Origin: Pedobacter sp. Hv1 | Lineage (GTDB): Bacteria; Bacteroidota; Bacteroidia; Sphingobacteriales; Sphingobacteriaceae | Length of the DNA: 64,000 bases | Assembly: GCF_001412215.1 (NCBI RefSeq) | Contig: NZ_LLWP01000005.1 | Coordinates: 1 to 64,000 of the forward strand | Direction: 5' to 3' | In this document: one piece after another, positions 52,441-61,688 of the stretch | Numbering within the stretch: the stretch's first letter is position 1 | Layout of the letters: every line of letters starts with the position of its first letter | Notes under the pieces: generated by a model | The model's database searches: none | Told to the model about the DNA's origin: nothing | The model's input: the letters and a program-made list of their open reading frames with translations, nothing else | Made by a program: the position numbers and the translations under genes

Positions 52441-53328
52441 ATGAAAAAAACAAACATTTTTAAAATCGCATTTATCTTAACAATTGGATTAGCCAGTATT
52501 TTTAGTAGTTGCAAAAAGGACGCTGGCCCTGCAGGACCACAAGGTGCACAAGGAGCCCAAGGACCACAAGGTTTACAGGGCACACCGGGTCCAGCTGGTA
52601 GTACAGTACTAAGTGGCAATGGCACTCCAACTTCAACTACGGGTGCTAATGGCGATTTTTATCTTGATTTAACCAGCAGTTTATTTTATGGCCCCAAAAC
52701 TGCGGCTGGCTGGGGTACGGGCTTTGCCATGAAAGGCGCCAATGGCGCAGCAGGCACTAATGGCAATAAGATCATTAACGGAACCACCATACCTGGTGCA
52801 ACCGACGGCAGTATTGGCGATTATTATTTAAACACCACCAATTATTTACTTTATGGGCCAAAAATAGCAAGTGGCTGGGGTGTTGGCACCTCATTAATTG
52901 GCACTGCCAATGTGAAATATTCTGGCTGGGCAACTAGTACAGACCCAATTAATGTGGGCTATGGCAAAACCAGTATAAGGTCTGCCCGTATTAACACAAC
53001 TGCCATCACACCTGCAATTATAAACTCGGGCGTAGTATTGGTTTATGCTAGAAGAAATTCTGATTTGATTTTACCAGGAGGAACTACTCCGCTACCTTTT
53101 AGTTACGATTTGAGCGTTGTAGAAAATATTAAGGCAACAGTAAATTTTAGCTTAGGCACTTCAGTTATTTATATCAATACGACTACTAGCAACAATAGCC
53201 TTTATGCTGAAGCTACATTAGAATACAGATATGTTGTCATTCCTGGTGGTGTAGCAATTGCTGCTGCAAAAAACATTAATTTAAATGATTTGCAAGCAGT
53301 TGAAAAATACTTCAATATTGAGAAATAA
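52441..53328 (+). CDS. Collagen-like repeat lipoprotein
   Basis: 295 residues, lipoprotein signal ending FSSC (Cys24). Nine Gly-X-Y triplets follow directly (GPAGPQGAQGAQ, GPQGLQGTPGPA and GST), enough for a short collagen-like trimer stalk. Two similar units of 45-50 residues come next (GTPTSTTGANGDFYLDLTSSLFYGPKTA and GTTIPGATDGSIGDYYLNTTNYLLYGPKIA), then a beta-rich C-terminal domain. It lies 42 bp after the RCC1 gene and is probably cotranscribed. A trimeric surface adhesin-like protein is a reasonable inference, not shown. Confidence 0.8.
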   Translation: MKKTNIFKIAFILTIGLASIFSSCKKDAGPAGPQGAQGAQGPQGLQGTPGPAGSTVLSGNGTPTSTTGANGDFYLDLTSSLFYGPKTAAGWGTGFAMKGANGAAGTNGNKIINGTTIPGATDGSIGDYYLNTTNYLLYGPKIASGWGVGTSLIGTANVKYSGWATSTDPINVGYGKTSIRSARINTTAITPAIINSGVVLVYARRNSDLILPGGTTPLPFSYDLSVVENIKATVNFSLGTSVIYINTTTSNNSLYAEATLEYRYVVIPGGVAIAAAKNINLNDLQAVEKYFNIEK

Positions 53329-53356
53329 ACCAAATGAGTAAATATCATTTTAATCA

Positions 53357-53388
53357 AAAGGCCAGTCTTCATTTGAAAACTGGCCTTT
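53357..53388. terminator. Bidirectional terminator between collagen-like and APC genes
   Basis: AAAGGCCAGT (53357-53366) pairs perfectly with ACTGGCCTTT (53379-53388) around 12 nt, A-rich on one side and T-rich on the other, for the two convergent genes. Confidence 0.85.
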
Positions 53389-53416
53389 ATCTATTAATTA
53401 TATAACAGTAGTAAAT

Positions 53417-54832
53417 TTAGTCTTTTGCTGGTTTGGTCATGTAATACACCGGGATACCAATTAACATGATCAATACACCCCAACCACAAGTGGCTGTTTT
53501 TGTAATTAACAAGCCAACAGAAATTGCCGAAGCCACAATAATGTACAAGAAAGGTAACACTGGGTAACCAAATGCTTTATAAGGACGTTCTGCATTTGGC
53601 ATTTTTCTTCTTAAAATAAAAATACCGTAGATAGTTAAAATATAGAAGATCAATACAATGATGATTACAAAATCAAGCAAGTCATTATACCTTCCGGTTA
53701 AACAAAGTAGAGATGCCCAAACACCTTGCGCCCATAAAGCCCAAGCGGGTACATCAAACCTATTGAGGTGGCTTGCTTTTTTAAAGAACAACCCATCTTT
53801 TGCCATGGTGTAATAAACCCTAGCTCCCGCCATAATCAAACCATTGTTACAAGCAAACGTAGAAATCATGATCATTACCGCAATGATAATGGTACCCGTA
53901 TTGCCAAAAATATATTGAGCAGCAGCAACTGCAACCCGATCTGATGGTGCACTTGCAATTTCATTCAATGGTAAAACTGCCACATACATTACGTTAGCTA
54001 AAATATAGATCACACTTACGATCAATGTTCCTAAAAACAAACTTAAACCTACATTACGTTGAGGATTTTTAATCTCACCAGCAATAAAGGTTACACCATT
54101 CCAAGCATCACTACTAAATAATGAGCCCACCATTGCGGCAGCAATACCAGACAATAAGGCGGTACCACTAATGCTCACCCAAGAAGAAGAACCTGTATCG
54201 AACATTTTAGAATCCCAAGCATTTGTCCAGTTGGCATTCCAAACTTCAGCTTTTGCCGCAAGGGTTAAACCAAAAATAATCAATCCAAAAAGTGATAATA
54301 TTTTAATAATAGTTAAGAAAGTCTGCAACATCTTCCCATTTTTCACACCCCTACTATTGATATAGGTTAATAAGATAATGGTCACAATAGAAACAAGCTG
54401 TGCTGCATTCAATTGAAATGAGCCTACCTCATACAAGATGTTTTTGTCGCTAACCGGTTCGTAGAGATAGGCAGCAAATTTTGAAAAAGCCACACCTACT
54501 GCAGCAATGGTACCTGTTTGAATTACCGCAAAGAAACTCCAACCATATAAAAAGGCAATCAATTTGTTATAGGCTTCTTTTAGGTAAACATATTGCCCGC
54601 CTGCTTTTGGAAACATGGCACTCAATTCGCCATAACTTACTGCTGCAACCATGGTAATTATTGCTGTAAGCACCCAAATCAAAATCAACCAGCCAGCAGA
54701 ACCTACTTGCCTGGTAATATCTGCACTTACAATAAATATCCCCGACCCGATCATTGAGCCTACTACGAGCATTGTGCCATCAAACAGGCCGAGTTCTCTT
54801 TTAAAAGAACCTTCTTCTTTTTGGTTTTCCAT
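53417..54832 (-). CDS. APC superfamily amino acid permease (LAT/y+LAT-like)
   Basis: 471 residues, twelve predicted spans. Start GLFDGTMLVVGSMIGSGIFIVSADI is the helix-1 unwound G-S-G-I motif of APC transporters; SYGELSAMFPKAGGQYVYLKEAYN is family typical. Of the three APC genes in the window it is the most distant, closer to the LAT-like exchangers. Substrate unknown. It is transcribed divergently from the membrane pyrophosphatase gene. Confidence 0.88.
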   Translation of the reverse strand: MENQKEEGSFKRELGLFDGTMLVVGSMIGSGIFIVSADITRQVGSAGWLILIWVLTAIITMVAAVSYGELSAMFPKAGGQYVYLKEAYNKLIAFLYGWSFFAVIQTGTIAAVGVAFSKFAAYLYEPVSDKNILYEVGSFQLNAAQLVSIVTIILLTYINSRGVKNGKMLQTFLTIIKILSLFGLIIFGLTLAAKAEVWNANWTNAWDSKMFDTGSSSWVSISGTALLSGIAAAMVGSLFSSDAWNGVTFIAGEIKNPQRNVGLSLFLGTLIVSVIYILANVMYVAVLPLNEIASAPSDRVAVAAAQYIFGNTGTIIIAVMIMISTFACNNGLIMAGARVYYTMAKDGLFFKKASHLNRFDVPAWALWAQGVWASLLCLTGRYNDLLDFVIIIVLIFYILTIYGIFILRRKMPNAERPYKAFGYPVLPFLYIIVASAISVGLLITKTATCGWGVLIMLIGIPVYYMTKPAKD

Positions 54833-54973
54833 TTTAGTTTGTGTTGTTTGGTTTTTTTAGTTTTATATTAGGCTAATATATATGAAAAAACTGTAAAAAA
54901 AATAGAGACAAACGTTAACACAACCAGATTATTACCTAAAAAGAAAAAATGTTAACAATCATTTTCATAAAAA

Positions 54974-55004
54974 TTTGGTTATTAGCTAAACACACTTATT
55001 TTTG
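54974..55004 (+). promoter_or_regulatory. Canonical promoter of hppA
   Basis: TTTG (54974-54977), 19-bp spacer and TATTTTTG (54997-55004), a perfect Bacteroidota consensus giving a leader of about 50 nt before the ATG at 55062. Confidence 0.8.
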
Positions 55005-55061
55005 CAACCCTTGTATTATTTTTATTTCACAACTAAACAACCAAAAACATAAAATTAAACT

Positions 55062-57323
55062 ATGGATTTTCTACAAGACAATTTAATCTATTCCATCCCT
55101 CTATTGGGCCTAATCGGTATTCTGGTTATGGCTGTGAAAAGTGCGTGGGTAAACAAACAAGATGCAGGTGATGCTAATATGCAGCAGCTTGCAGGCTATA
55201 TTGCCGATGGTGCTATGGCCTTTTTAAAAGCAGAATGGAAAGTACTCAGTATTTTTGCTGTTTTTGCAGCAGCCTTATTGGCCTATTCAGGAACAATTCA
55301 CGAAATTAATGGTAAAGCAATCCACTCAAGTTGGATCATTTCCATTGCCTTTGTTATTGGCGCCTTTTTCTCAGCACTTGCTGGATATATTGGCATGAAA
55401 GCAGCAACAAAAGCAAACGTACGTACTACACAAGCTGCAAGAACCAGCTTAAAACAAGCTTTAAAAGTAAGTTTTACTGGCGGAACAGTAATGGGCCTAG
55501 GTGTTGCAGGTTTAGCTGTATTAGGTTTAGGTGGATTATTTATCGTTTTCCTTTCTTATTTTAAGGTAATTGGTGCAGATGGTGCTGTAAGTGTAATTAA
55601 CATGAAAACAGCTATTGAAGTACTGACCGGATTTTCTTTAGGTGCCGAATCTATTGCTTTATTTGCACGTGTAGGTGGCGGTATCTATACCAAAGCTGCC
55701 GATGTTGGTGCAGATTTAGTTGGTAAGGTTGAAGCAGGTATCCCAGAAGATGATGTACGTAACCCTGCAACCATTGCAGATAACGTAGGTGATAACGTGG
55801 GTGATGTTGCAGGTATGGGTGCCGATTTATTTGGTTCTTACGTAGCAACAATCTTGGCAACCATGGTTTTAGGTCAAGAAATTAGTGTAACTGATAAATT
55901 TGGCGGAATGTCTCCAATCTTATTACCAATGGTGATTTGTGGTTTGGGAATTATCTTCTCTATTATCGGAACATGGTTTGTAACCATTAAAGATGAGAAA
56001 TCTAATGTGCAAAATGCATTGAACCTAGGTAACTGGTCGTCAATTGTAATTACAGCTATTTCTTCTTTCTTTATTGTGAAATGGATGTTGCCAGAAACGC
56101 TAAGCCTTCGTGGTTATGAGTTTTCGAGCATGAATGTATTTTATGCCATTATTGTAGGTTTAGTGGTAGGTACCATTATGAGTATTGTTACCGAATATTA
56201 TACCGCAATGGGAAAAGGCCCCGTTAATTCAATCATTCAACAATCTTCAACAGGTCATGCTACCAACATCATTGCTGGTTTATCAGTAGGGATGAAATCG
56301 ACAGTTATTCCAATCTTGGTTTTGGCTGGAGGAATTATGGCTTCTTATTACTTTGCAGGTCTATATGGTGTTGCCATTGCAGCAGCAGGTATGATGGCTA
56401 CCACAGCCATGCAGTTAGCTATTGATGCTTTTGGTCCTATTGCCGATAATGCAGGTGGTATTGCAGAAATGAGCCAATTACCTCCAGAAGTTCGTGAACG
56501 TACAGATAATTTAGATGCTGTAGGAAATACAACTGCGGCTACTGGTAAAGGATTTGCCATTGCCTCTGCAGCCTTAACTTCATTGGCTTTATTTGCAGCA
56601 TTTGTAGGTATTGCAGGTATTTCTGCTATCGATATCTACAAAGCACCAGTTTTGGCAGGTCTATTTGTAGGTGGAATGATCCCTTTTGTATTTTCTGCAC
56701 TTTGTATTCAAGCAGTAGGTAAAGCAGCAATGGATATGGTTCAAGAAGTTCGTCGCCAGTTCCGCGAAATTCCTGGAATTATGGAATACAAAGCTAAACC
56801 TGAATATGAAAAATGTGTAGCAATCTCTACTAAAGCTTCTATCCGCGAAATGATGTTACCTGGAGCCATCGCGCTAATTACACCTGTAATTGTAGGTTTT
56901 GTTTTTGGTCCAGAGGTATTGGGTGGTTTATTAGCTGGTGTTACTGTATCTGGTGTATTAATGGGTATTTTCCAATCTAACGCAGGTGGTGCATGGGACA
57001 ATGCTAAAAAATCATTCGAAAAAGGTGTAGAAATTAATGGAGAAATGTATTACAAAAAATCAGAACCACACAAAGCTTCTGTAACTGGCGATACTGTCGG
57101 TGATCCATTCAAAGATACTTCAGGTCCTTCAATGAATATTTTGATCAAGTTGATGTCTATCGTTTCATTGGTAATTGCACCATATATTGCCATTAGCGCA
57201 ACTGATATGAAACCTGCAACCGAGGTGATCAAAGAGGTTCGCATTCAAAAAACTGTTGATTCTTTAGGTAATGAAAAGGTCGACACCATCAAAAATGAGA
57301 TTGACACCGTTATTAAACGTTAG
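55062..57323 (+). CDS. hppA: Membrane-bound ion-pumping pyrophosphatase
   Basis: 753 residues, about 16 spans. The catalytic loop [12 protein letters not shown], then [20 protein letters not shown] and [12 protein letters not shown] contain the Asp and Lys residues that bind magnesium-pyrophosphate. [10 protein letters not shown] has Ala and Gly at the positions that mark potassium-dependent enzymes. It pumps H+ or Na+ out of the cytosol using pyrophosphate. The segment [12 protein letters not shown] has Glu where many relatives have Ser (GAS/GSS); this may matter for ion choice. The C-terminal tail (about 720-753) is charged and ends IDTVIKR, which reappears as a fossil at 58901. Confidence 0.95.
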   Translation: MDFLQDNLIYSIPLLGLIGILVMAVKSAWVNKQDAGDANMQQLAGYIADGAMAFLKAEWKVLSIFAVFAAALLAYSGTIHEINGKAIHSSWIISIAFVIGAFFSALAGYIGMKAATKANVRTTQAARTSLKQALKVSFTGGTVMGLGVAGLAVLGLGGLFIVFLSYFKVIGADGAVSVINMKTAIEVLTGFSLGAESIALFARVGGGIYTKAADVGADLVGKVEAGIPEDDVRNPATIADNVGDNVGDVAGMGADLFGSYVATILATMVLGQEISVTDKFGGMSPILLPMVICGLGIIFSIIGTWFVTIKDEKSNVQNALNLGNWSSIVITAISSFFIVKWMLPETLSLRGYEFSSMNVFYAIIVGLVVGTIMSIVTEYYTAMGKGPVNSIIQQSSTGHATNIIAGLSVGMKSTVIPILVLAGGIMASYYFAGLYGVAIAAAGMMATTAMQLAIDAFGPIADNAGGIAEMSQLPPEVRERTDNLDAVGNTTAATGKGFAIASAALTSLALFAAFVGIAGISAIDIYKAPVLAGLFVGGMIPFVFSALCIQAVGKAAMDMVQEVRRQFREIPGIMEYKAKPEYEKCVAISTKASIREMMLPGAIALITPVIVGFVFGPEVLGGLLAGVTVSGVLMGIFQSNAGGAWDNAKKSFEKGVEINGEMYYKKSEPHKASVTGDTVGDPFKDTSGPSMNILIKLMSIVSLVIAPYIAISATDMKPATEVIKEVRIQKTVDSLGNEKVDTIKNEIDTVIKR

Positions 57324-57346
57324 TTAAATCATAAATGTTACTAAAT

Positions 57347-57374
57347 AAAAGGGATTTTGCAAAAAATCCCTTTT
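57347..57374 (+). terminator. Terminator after hppA
   Basis: AAAAGGGATTTT (57347-57358) pairs perfectly with AAAATCCCTTTT (57363-57374). The 41 bases before it (57309-57349) recur exactly at 58912-58952. Confidence 0.85.
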
Positions 57375-57394
57375 TCAATTGTAGATATTTTTTT

Positions 57395-57402
57395 TAGGTT
57401 TG
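57395..57402 (+). promoter_or_regulatory. Minus-7 element of APC permease gene 1
   Basis: TAGGTTTG, 49 bp before the ATG; the same octamer lies 60 bp before the second APC gene (58999-59006). A consensus minus-33 is lacking in both. Confidence 0.45.
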
Positions 57403-57451
57403 GGGTATTAAAAAATCTACAGATACACTAACCAACTAACTTAATTAATTT

Positions 57452-58879
57452 ATGAATTTAAAAAAGCCTATTGATGTACTTCTTGCCGAATCAGCAGAAA
57501 GTGGCGAAGGCACCCTTAAACGCACCTTAAACAACAAAAGTCTTGTTGCTTTAGGGATCGGAGCAATTATTGGCGCCGGTTTATTCTCATTAACTGGTAT
57601 CGCTGCTGCCGACCACGCTGGACCCGCAGTAACACTATCATTTGTATTAGCCGCTGTAGGTTGTGCTTTTGCTGGATTGTGTTATGCTGAATTTGCATCT
57701 ATGATCCCAGTAGCAGGTAGTGCTTACACTTATTCTTACGCTACTATGGGCGAGTTTATGGCCTGGATTATTGGATGGGATTTGGTTTTAGAATATGCCC
57801 TAGGGGCAGCCACAGTGGGCGTATCCTGGTCTGGATATTTTAATAAATTACTACACGAATTTGGTGTAGAGATGCCACTTTATTTAACAAAATCATTTGC
57901 AGAAGTTGATGGTGGAGGTATCAATTTACCTGCCATCGTTATTGTTTCGTTGCTTTCTTTATTGTTGCTACGTGGAACAAAAGAGTCTGCAAACCTTAAT
58001 AATTTCTTGGTAGTGATCAAAGTGGCTGTTGTTATATTGTTCATCGCTTTAGGATGGAAATTTATCAATCCTGCAAACCACACTCCATATATCCCTGCCA
58101 ACACAGGTGTTTATGGCGAATTTGGTATTTCTGGTATTGCATCTGGTGCAGCGCTAGTATTCTTTGCATTTATTGGTTTCGATGCCGTTTCTACTGCAGC
58201 TCAAGAAGCTAAAAACCCACAAAAAGGGATGCCAATTGGGATCTTAGGATCTTTAGCGGTGTGTACAATATTATATGTTCTATTTGCACATGTAATGACT
58301 GGCCTAGTACCTTTCGAAATCTTTAAAGGTGATGCTTCTCCTGCAGCTACAGCATTTAAGGTAACAGGATATGGCTGGTTACAAATGGGATTGATCATCG
58401 CTATTTTAGCAGGTTATACCTCAGTAATTCTAGTGATGTTAATGGGACAATCAAGAGTATTCTATACCATGTCTAAAGATGGCTTACTTCCTAAGTTTTT
58501 TGGTAGCATCCATGCTAAATACAGAACGCCATGGAAAACCAACTTATTCTTCATGGTATTCGTAAGTTTATTTGCAGGTTTTGTTCCGGTTACAGATTTA
58601 GGTCACATGGTGTCTATTGGTACCTTACTTGCCTTCTCATTGGTTTGTATTGGTGTAATGATTTTACGCAAAACAGATCCTAACAGAGATCGTCCTTTTA
58701 AAACTCCATTTGTACCATTTGTACCCATTTTAGGTATCATTGTATGTTTTTACTTAATGTATTCTCTACCTATTGAAGCTTGGGTTAGGTTAGCAATTTG
58801 GATGGCACTTGGGGTTGCCATCTACTTCTTCTACGGAAAGAAAAACTCGGTACTTGGAAGAAAAAATCAACAACAATAA
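57452..58879 (+). CDS. APC superfamily amino acid permease (CAT/YfnA-like), tandem copy 1
   Basis: 475 residues, twelve predicted spans. N-terminus ESGEGTLKRTLNNKSLVALGIGAIIGAGLFSLTGIAAADHAGPA with the helix-1 GAGLF motif; CYAEFASMIPVAGSAYTYSYATMGE and FIGFDAVSTAAQEAKNP are typical of cationic amino acid transporters of the YfnA/CAT kind. Very similar over its length to the next gene, which arose from it by tandem duplication. Downstream it carries a fossil of the hppA tail. Probably imports or exchanges an amino acid; substrate open. Confidence 0.9.
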   Translation: MNLKKPIDVLLAESAESGEGTLKRTLNNKSLVALGIGAIIGAGLFSLTGIAAADHAGPAVTLSFVLAAVGCAFAGLCYAEFASMIPVAGSAYTYSYATMGEFMAWIIGWDLVLEYALGAATVGVSWSGYFNKLLHEFGVEMPLYLTKSFAEVDGGGINLPAIVIVSLLSLLLLRGTKESANLNNFLVVIKVAVVILFIALGWKFINPANHTPYIPANTGVYGEFGISGIASGAALVFFAFIGFDAVSTAAQEAKNPQKGMPIGILGSLAVCTILYVLFAHVMTGLVPFEIFKGDASPAATAFKVTGYGWLQMGLIIAILAGYTSVILVMLMGQSRVFYTMSKDGLLPKFFGSIHAKYRTPWKTNLFFMVFVSLFAGFVPVTDLGHMVSIGTLLAFSLVCIGVMILRKTDPNRDRPFKTPFVPFVPILGIIVCFYLMYSLPIEAWVRLAIWMALGVAIYFFYGKKNSVLGRKNQQQ

Positions 58880-58900
58880 AAACATAGATTGTTGCAAATA

Positions 58901-58982
58901 AAATTGACGTTGTTATTAAACGTTAGTTAAATCATAAATGTTACTAAATAAAGGGGGTTTTGAGCAAAAATCCCCTTTATTT
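58901..58982 (+). pseudogene. Fossil of the hppA 3' end and terminator after APC copy 1
   Basis: The bases from 58901 read in frame KIDVVIKR-stop, the last codons of hppA with two changes, and 58912-58952 is identical over 41 bases to 57309-57349 after hppA. A terminator stem follows: AAATAAAGGGG (58946-58956) with CCCCTTTATTT (58972-58982). This shows the duplicated unit was hppA tail plus terminator plus APC gene. Confidence 0.88.
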
Positions 58983-59066
58983 TTACATTATTTTTAATTA
59001 GGTTTGAACTTGTATATTTTAATAAATTCCAAAACTTATCGAAACATTTAAACTAAACCTTAAACT

Positions 59067-60782
59067 ATGAATTTTAGAAAGTCGATTGACTTACTTACAA
59101 AGGAAGCAGAAGAGAGCGGAGAAGGTACACTGAAGAGAACCCTTGGCCCAGTAAATCTGGTAGCTTTGGGTATTGGTGCCATTATTGGTGCTGGTTTATT
59201 CTCTATTACAGGCTCTGCGGCAGCAAACAATGCCGGACCTGCTATCACAATTTCATTCATTATCGCAGCTGTTGGTTGTGCTTTTGCTGGCTTATGCTAT
59301 GCAGAGTTTGCATCCATGATTCCTGTTGCTGGTAGTGCCTATACTTATTCTTATGCCACCATGGGCGAATTTGTTGCCTGGATTATTGGCTGGGATTTGG
59401 TATTGGAATACGCAGTTGGTGCGGCCACAGTTTCCATTAGCTGGAGTCGATACCTAGTCAAGTTTCTTCAATACTTCGACATCCACCTCCCTGCCCAAGT
59501 AGTAATGTCTCCATTCGACACTGCAACTTTAGCCGATGGAACAATTGTATCGGGTATGTTTAACTTACCTGCTGTATTTATTGTAGTGTTAATGTCGTTG
59601 ATTTTAATTAAAGGCACTAAAGAATCTGCCGTAATCAACGGTATCATTGTAGCTGTTAAAGTGGTAATTGTAATGATTTTCATCTTCTTGGGATGGAAAT
59701 ATATCAATTCAGAAAACTACACTCCATATATCCCTAACAACACAGGTAAATTTGGCGAGTACGGTATTTCTGGTATCATTAGAGCTGCTGGTATTGTTTT
59801 CTTTGCTTACATTGGTTTTGATGCTGTTTCTACTGCTGCGCAGGAAGCAAAAAACCCTAAGAAAGATATGCCAATTGGTATCTTAGTTTCGCTATTTATC
59901 TGTACTATTCTATATATCTTATTTGCCCACGTAATGACAGGTGTTGCAAATTATGAATTATTTAAAGGTCAAGATGGTATTGCTCCAGTTGCTGTAGCAA
60001 TTGATAACATGGGTCTTAAAGATGCTACTACTGGCATTGTAGCTCCTGCTTATCCTTGGTTAAATAAAGCCATTATCTTAGCTATTTTAGGTGGTTATGC
60101 TTCTGTAATTTTGGTAATGTTAATGGGCCAATCAAGAGTATTCTTCTCTATGAGTAAAGATGGTTTATTGCCTAAAGTATTCTCAAGCGTACACTCAAAA
60201 TACAGCACACCAGCAAAAAGCAATTTATTGTTTATGGTGTTTGTAAGTTTATTTGCTGCATTTGTACCTGCACGTGTAGTGGGCGAGATGACCAGTATTG
60301 GAACATTATTCGCCTTCATTTTGGTGTGTATTGGTATCATGATCTTAAGAAAACGCATGCCAGACTTGCCTAGAGCATTTAAAGTGCCTTTGGTACCTTT
60401 AATCCCAATTTTGGGCGTATTGGTTTGTTTGGGTATGATGGTGTTCTTGCCACTTGATACTTGGGTTCGTTTATTGGTATGGATGATTATCGGTATTAAC
60501 GTTTATCTATTCTACGGAATTAGAAACAGTTTACTTTCTGATAATGTAAAAGCTACGATGGTAAAAAGCACCAAAACCGTATCATACATTGGTTTGGCAT
60601 TGGCAGCTTTATTAATTGTGGTTGCCATTTTACACCACCACTTATCTTTAGAAGCAACTGCACTTGATGCAACTGTACAAGCTGATTTTGGCCTATATTA
60701 TTTCTCATTAGGCTTTGCTGTACTCCACTTGATTATATATGGTTATAAAATTGCTACGGCAAATAATGTTGAACCAAAATAG
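59067..60782 (+). CDS. APC superfamily amino acid permease (CAT/YfnA-like), tandem copy 2 with C-terminal extension
   Basis: 571 residues. It shares the N-terminal ESGEGTLKRTLGPVNLVALGIG and nearly every span with copy 1, but has an insertion in the outer loop after span 3 (SPFDTATLADGTIVSG) and another before span 8 (DATTGIVAPAYPW). About 75 extra C-terminal residues contain two more spans (VSYIGLALAALLIVVAILHHHL and YFSLGFAVLHLIIYGY), giving about 14 spans. Probably an amino acid transporter with a substrate range different from copy 1; the function of the extra spans is unknown. Confidence 0.9.
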   Translation: MNFRKSIDLLTKEAEESGEGTLKRTLGPVNLVALGIGAIIGAGLFSITGSAAANNAGPAITISFIIAAVGCAFAGLCYAEFASMIPVAGSAYTYSYATMGEFVAWIIGWDLVLEYAVGAATVSISWSRYLVKFLQYFDIHLPAQVVMSPFDTATLADGTIVSGMFNLPAVFIVVLMSLILIKGTKESAVINGIIVAVKVVIVMIFIFLGWKYINSENYTPYIPNNTGKFGEYGISGIIRAAGIVFFAYIGFDAVSTAAQEAKNPKKDMPIGILVSLFICTILYILFAHVMTGVANYELFKGQDGIAPVAVAIDNMGLKDATTGIVAPAYPWLNKAIILAILGGYASVILVMLMGQSRVFFSMSKDGLLPKVFSSVHSKYSTPAKSNLLFMVFVSLFAAFVPARVVGEMTSIGTLFAFILVCIGIMILRKRMPDLPRAFKVPLVPLIPILGVLVCLGMMVFLPLDTWVRLLVWMIIGINVYLFYGIRNSLLSDNVKATMVKSTKTVSYIGLALAALLIVVAILHHHLSLEATALDATVQADFGLYYFSLGFAVLHLIIYGYKIATANNVEPK

Positions 60783-60800
60783 TTAATTACATATTTTAAG

Positions 60801-60830
60801 AAGCCGTCAGTTTAGAAACTGGCGGCTTTT
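60801..60830 (+). terminator. Terminator after the second APC permease gene
   Basis: AAGCCGTCAGTTT (60801-60813) pairs with AAACTGGCGGCTT (60816-60828) with one G-T pair, followed by a T-run. Confidence 0.88.
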
Positions 60831-60902
60831 TTGTTTACATACAATTCATCTATTATCACATTGAAACTCTTACCTTTGCGGTATCATTTTAAATTACACG
60901 CT

Positions 60903-61469
60903 ATGGAATTCAGTTTTAGCCAAATTCTCTCTACTACAATGGTATTATTTGCCATTATTGATATTTTAGGTTCTATACCTATTGTAATTGAATTACGCAA
61001 AAAAGCGGGTCATATCCAATCAGAAAAGGCGGCCATTGTAGCTACTGCACTCATGATTATCTTTCTTTTTGCAGGTAAAACACTTTTGGGTGTAATTGGG
61101 GTTGATGTGGCTTCTTTTGCCATAGCAGGCTCATTTGTAATTTTCGCCATAGCCATGGAAATGGTTTTAGGGCTTACCTTATTTAGGGATGAAGCGCCAG
61201 AAACAGTTTCAATTGTTCCCTTAGCCTTTCCTTTAATTGCGGGTGCTGGCACCATGACCACCTTACTGTCTCTAAAAACAGAATACGCCACACAAAACAT
61301 CATTGTGGGTATTATTTTAAATATGCTGTTTGTTTATTTTGTATTGAAAAATACAAATCGTTTAGAAAAGCTTTTCGGTAAAACCGGATTGAACATTTTA
61401 AGAAAGGCCTTTGGGATTATCTTATTAGCAATTGCCATTAAACTATTCCGCACAAACACAGGCTTGTAA
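60903..61469 (+). CDS. MarC family integral membrane protein
   Basis: 188 residues from the ATG at 60903; the frame is open to 60831 but overlaps the terminator. A TACCTTTG minus-7 element at 60871-60878 fits a start at 60903. Six spans: SFSQILSTTMVLFAIIDILGSIPIVIEL, then TALMIIFLFAGKTLLGVIGV, FAIAGSFVIFAIAMEMVLGL, VSIVPLAFPLIAGAGTMTTLL and others. The UPF0056/MarC family has no proven transport substrate; the old link to multiple antibiotic resistance was withdrawn. Confidence 0.9.
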   Translation: MEFSFSQILSTTMVLFAIIDILGSIPIVIELRKKAGHIQSEKAAIVATALMIIFLFAGKTLLGVIGVDVASFAIAGSFVIFAIAMEMVLGLTLFRDEAPETVSIVPLAFPLIAGAGTMTTLLSLKTEYATQNIIVGIILNMLFVYFVLKNTNRLEKLFGKTGLNILRKAFGIILLAIAIKLFRTNTGL

Positions 61470-61583
61470 GCTTAGTTTTTAAAAAGCTGTTCTTACTACA
61501 TTTTTGCTTGCTTTAACTACCTATTAATTAGGATTTGTAACAATTTTTAAGTAAATTGGTCTTATAGTTAGTAAAGCTTTGTT

Positions 61584-61688
61584 ATGAACAATTTTGAGCA
61601 ATTTACTTTAATTATTGGCGTACTCGCCATTCTCTTCGAAGCCATTAGGCATTTGAAAGAGAAGATTAGGCATTGGCTTCATCATTAG
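61584..61688 (+). CDS. Possible 34-residue small membrane protein
   Basis: ATG at 61584 and TAG at 61686-61688. The product starts MNNFEQFTLIIGVLAILFEA, a single hydrophobic helix, and continues with a basic amphipathic tail rich in Arg, Lys and His. This charge pattern is common for real small membrane proteins. The last 23 bases overlap the convergent RNA methyltransferase gene. No promoter consensus was found, so it is a candidate only. Confidence 0.4.
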   Translation: MNNFEQFTLIIGVLAILFEAIRHLKEKIRHWLHH

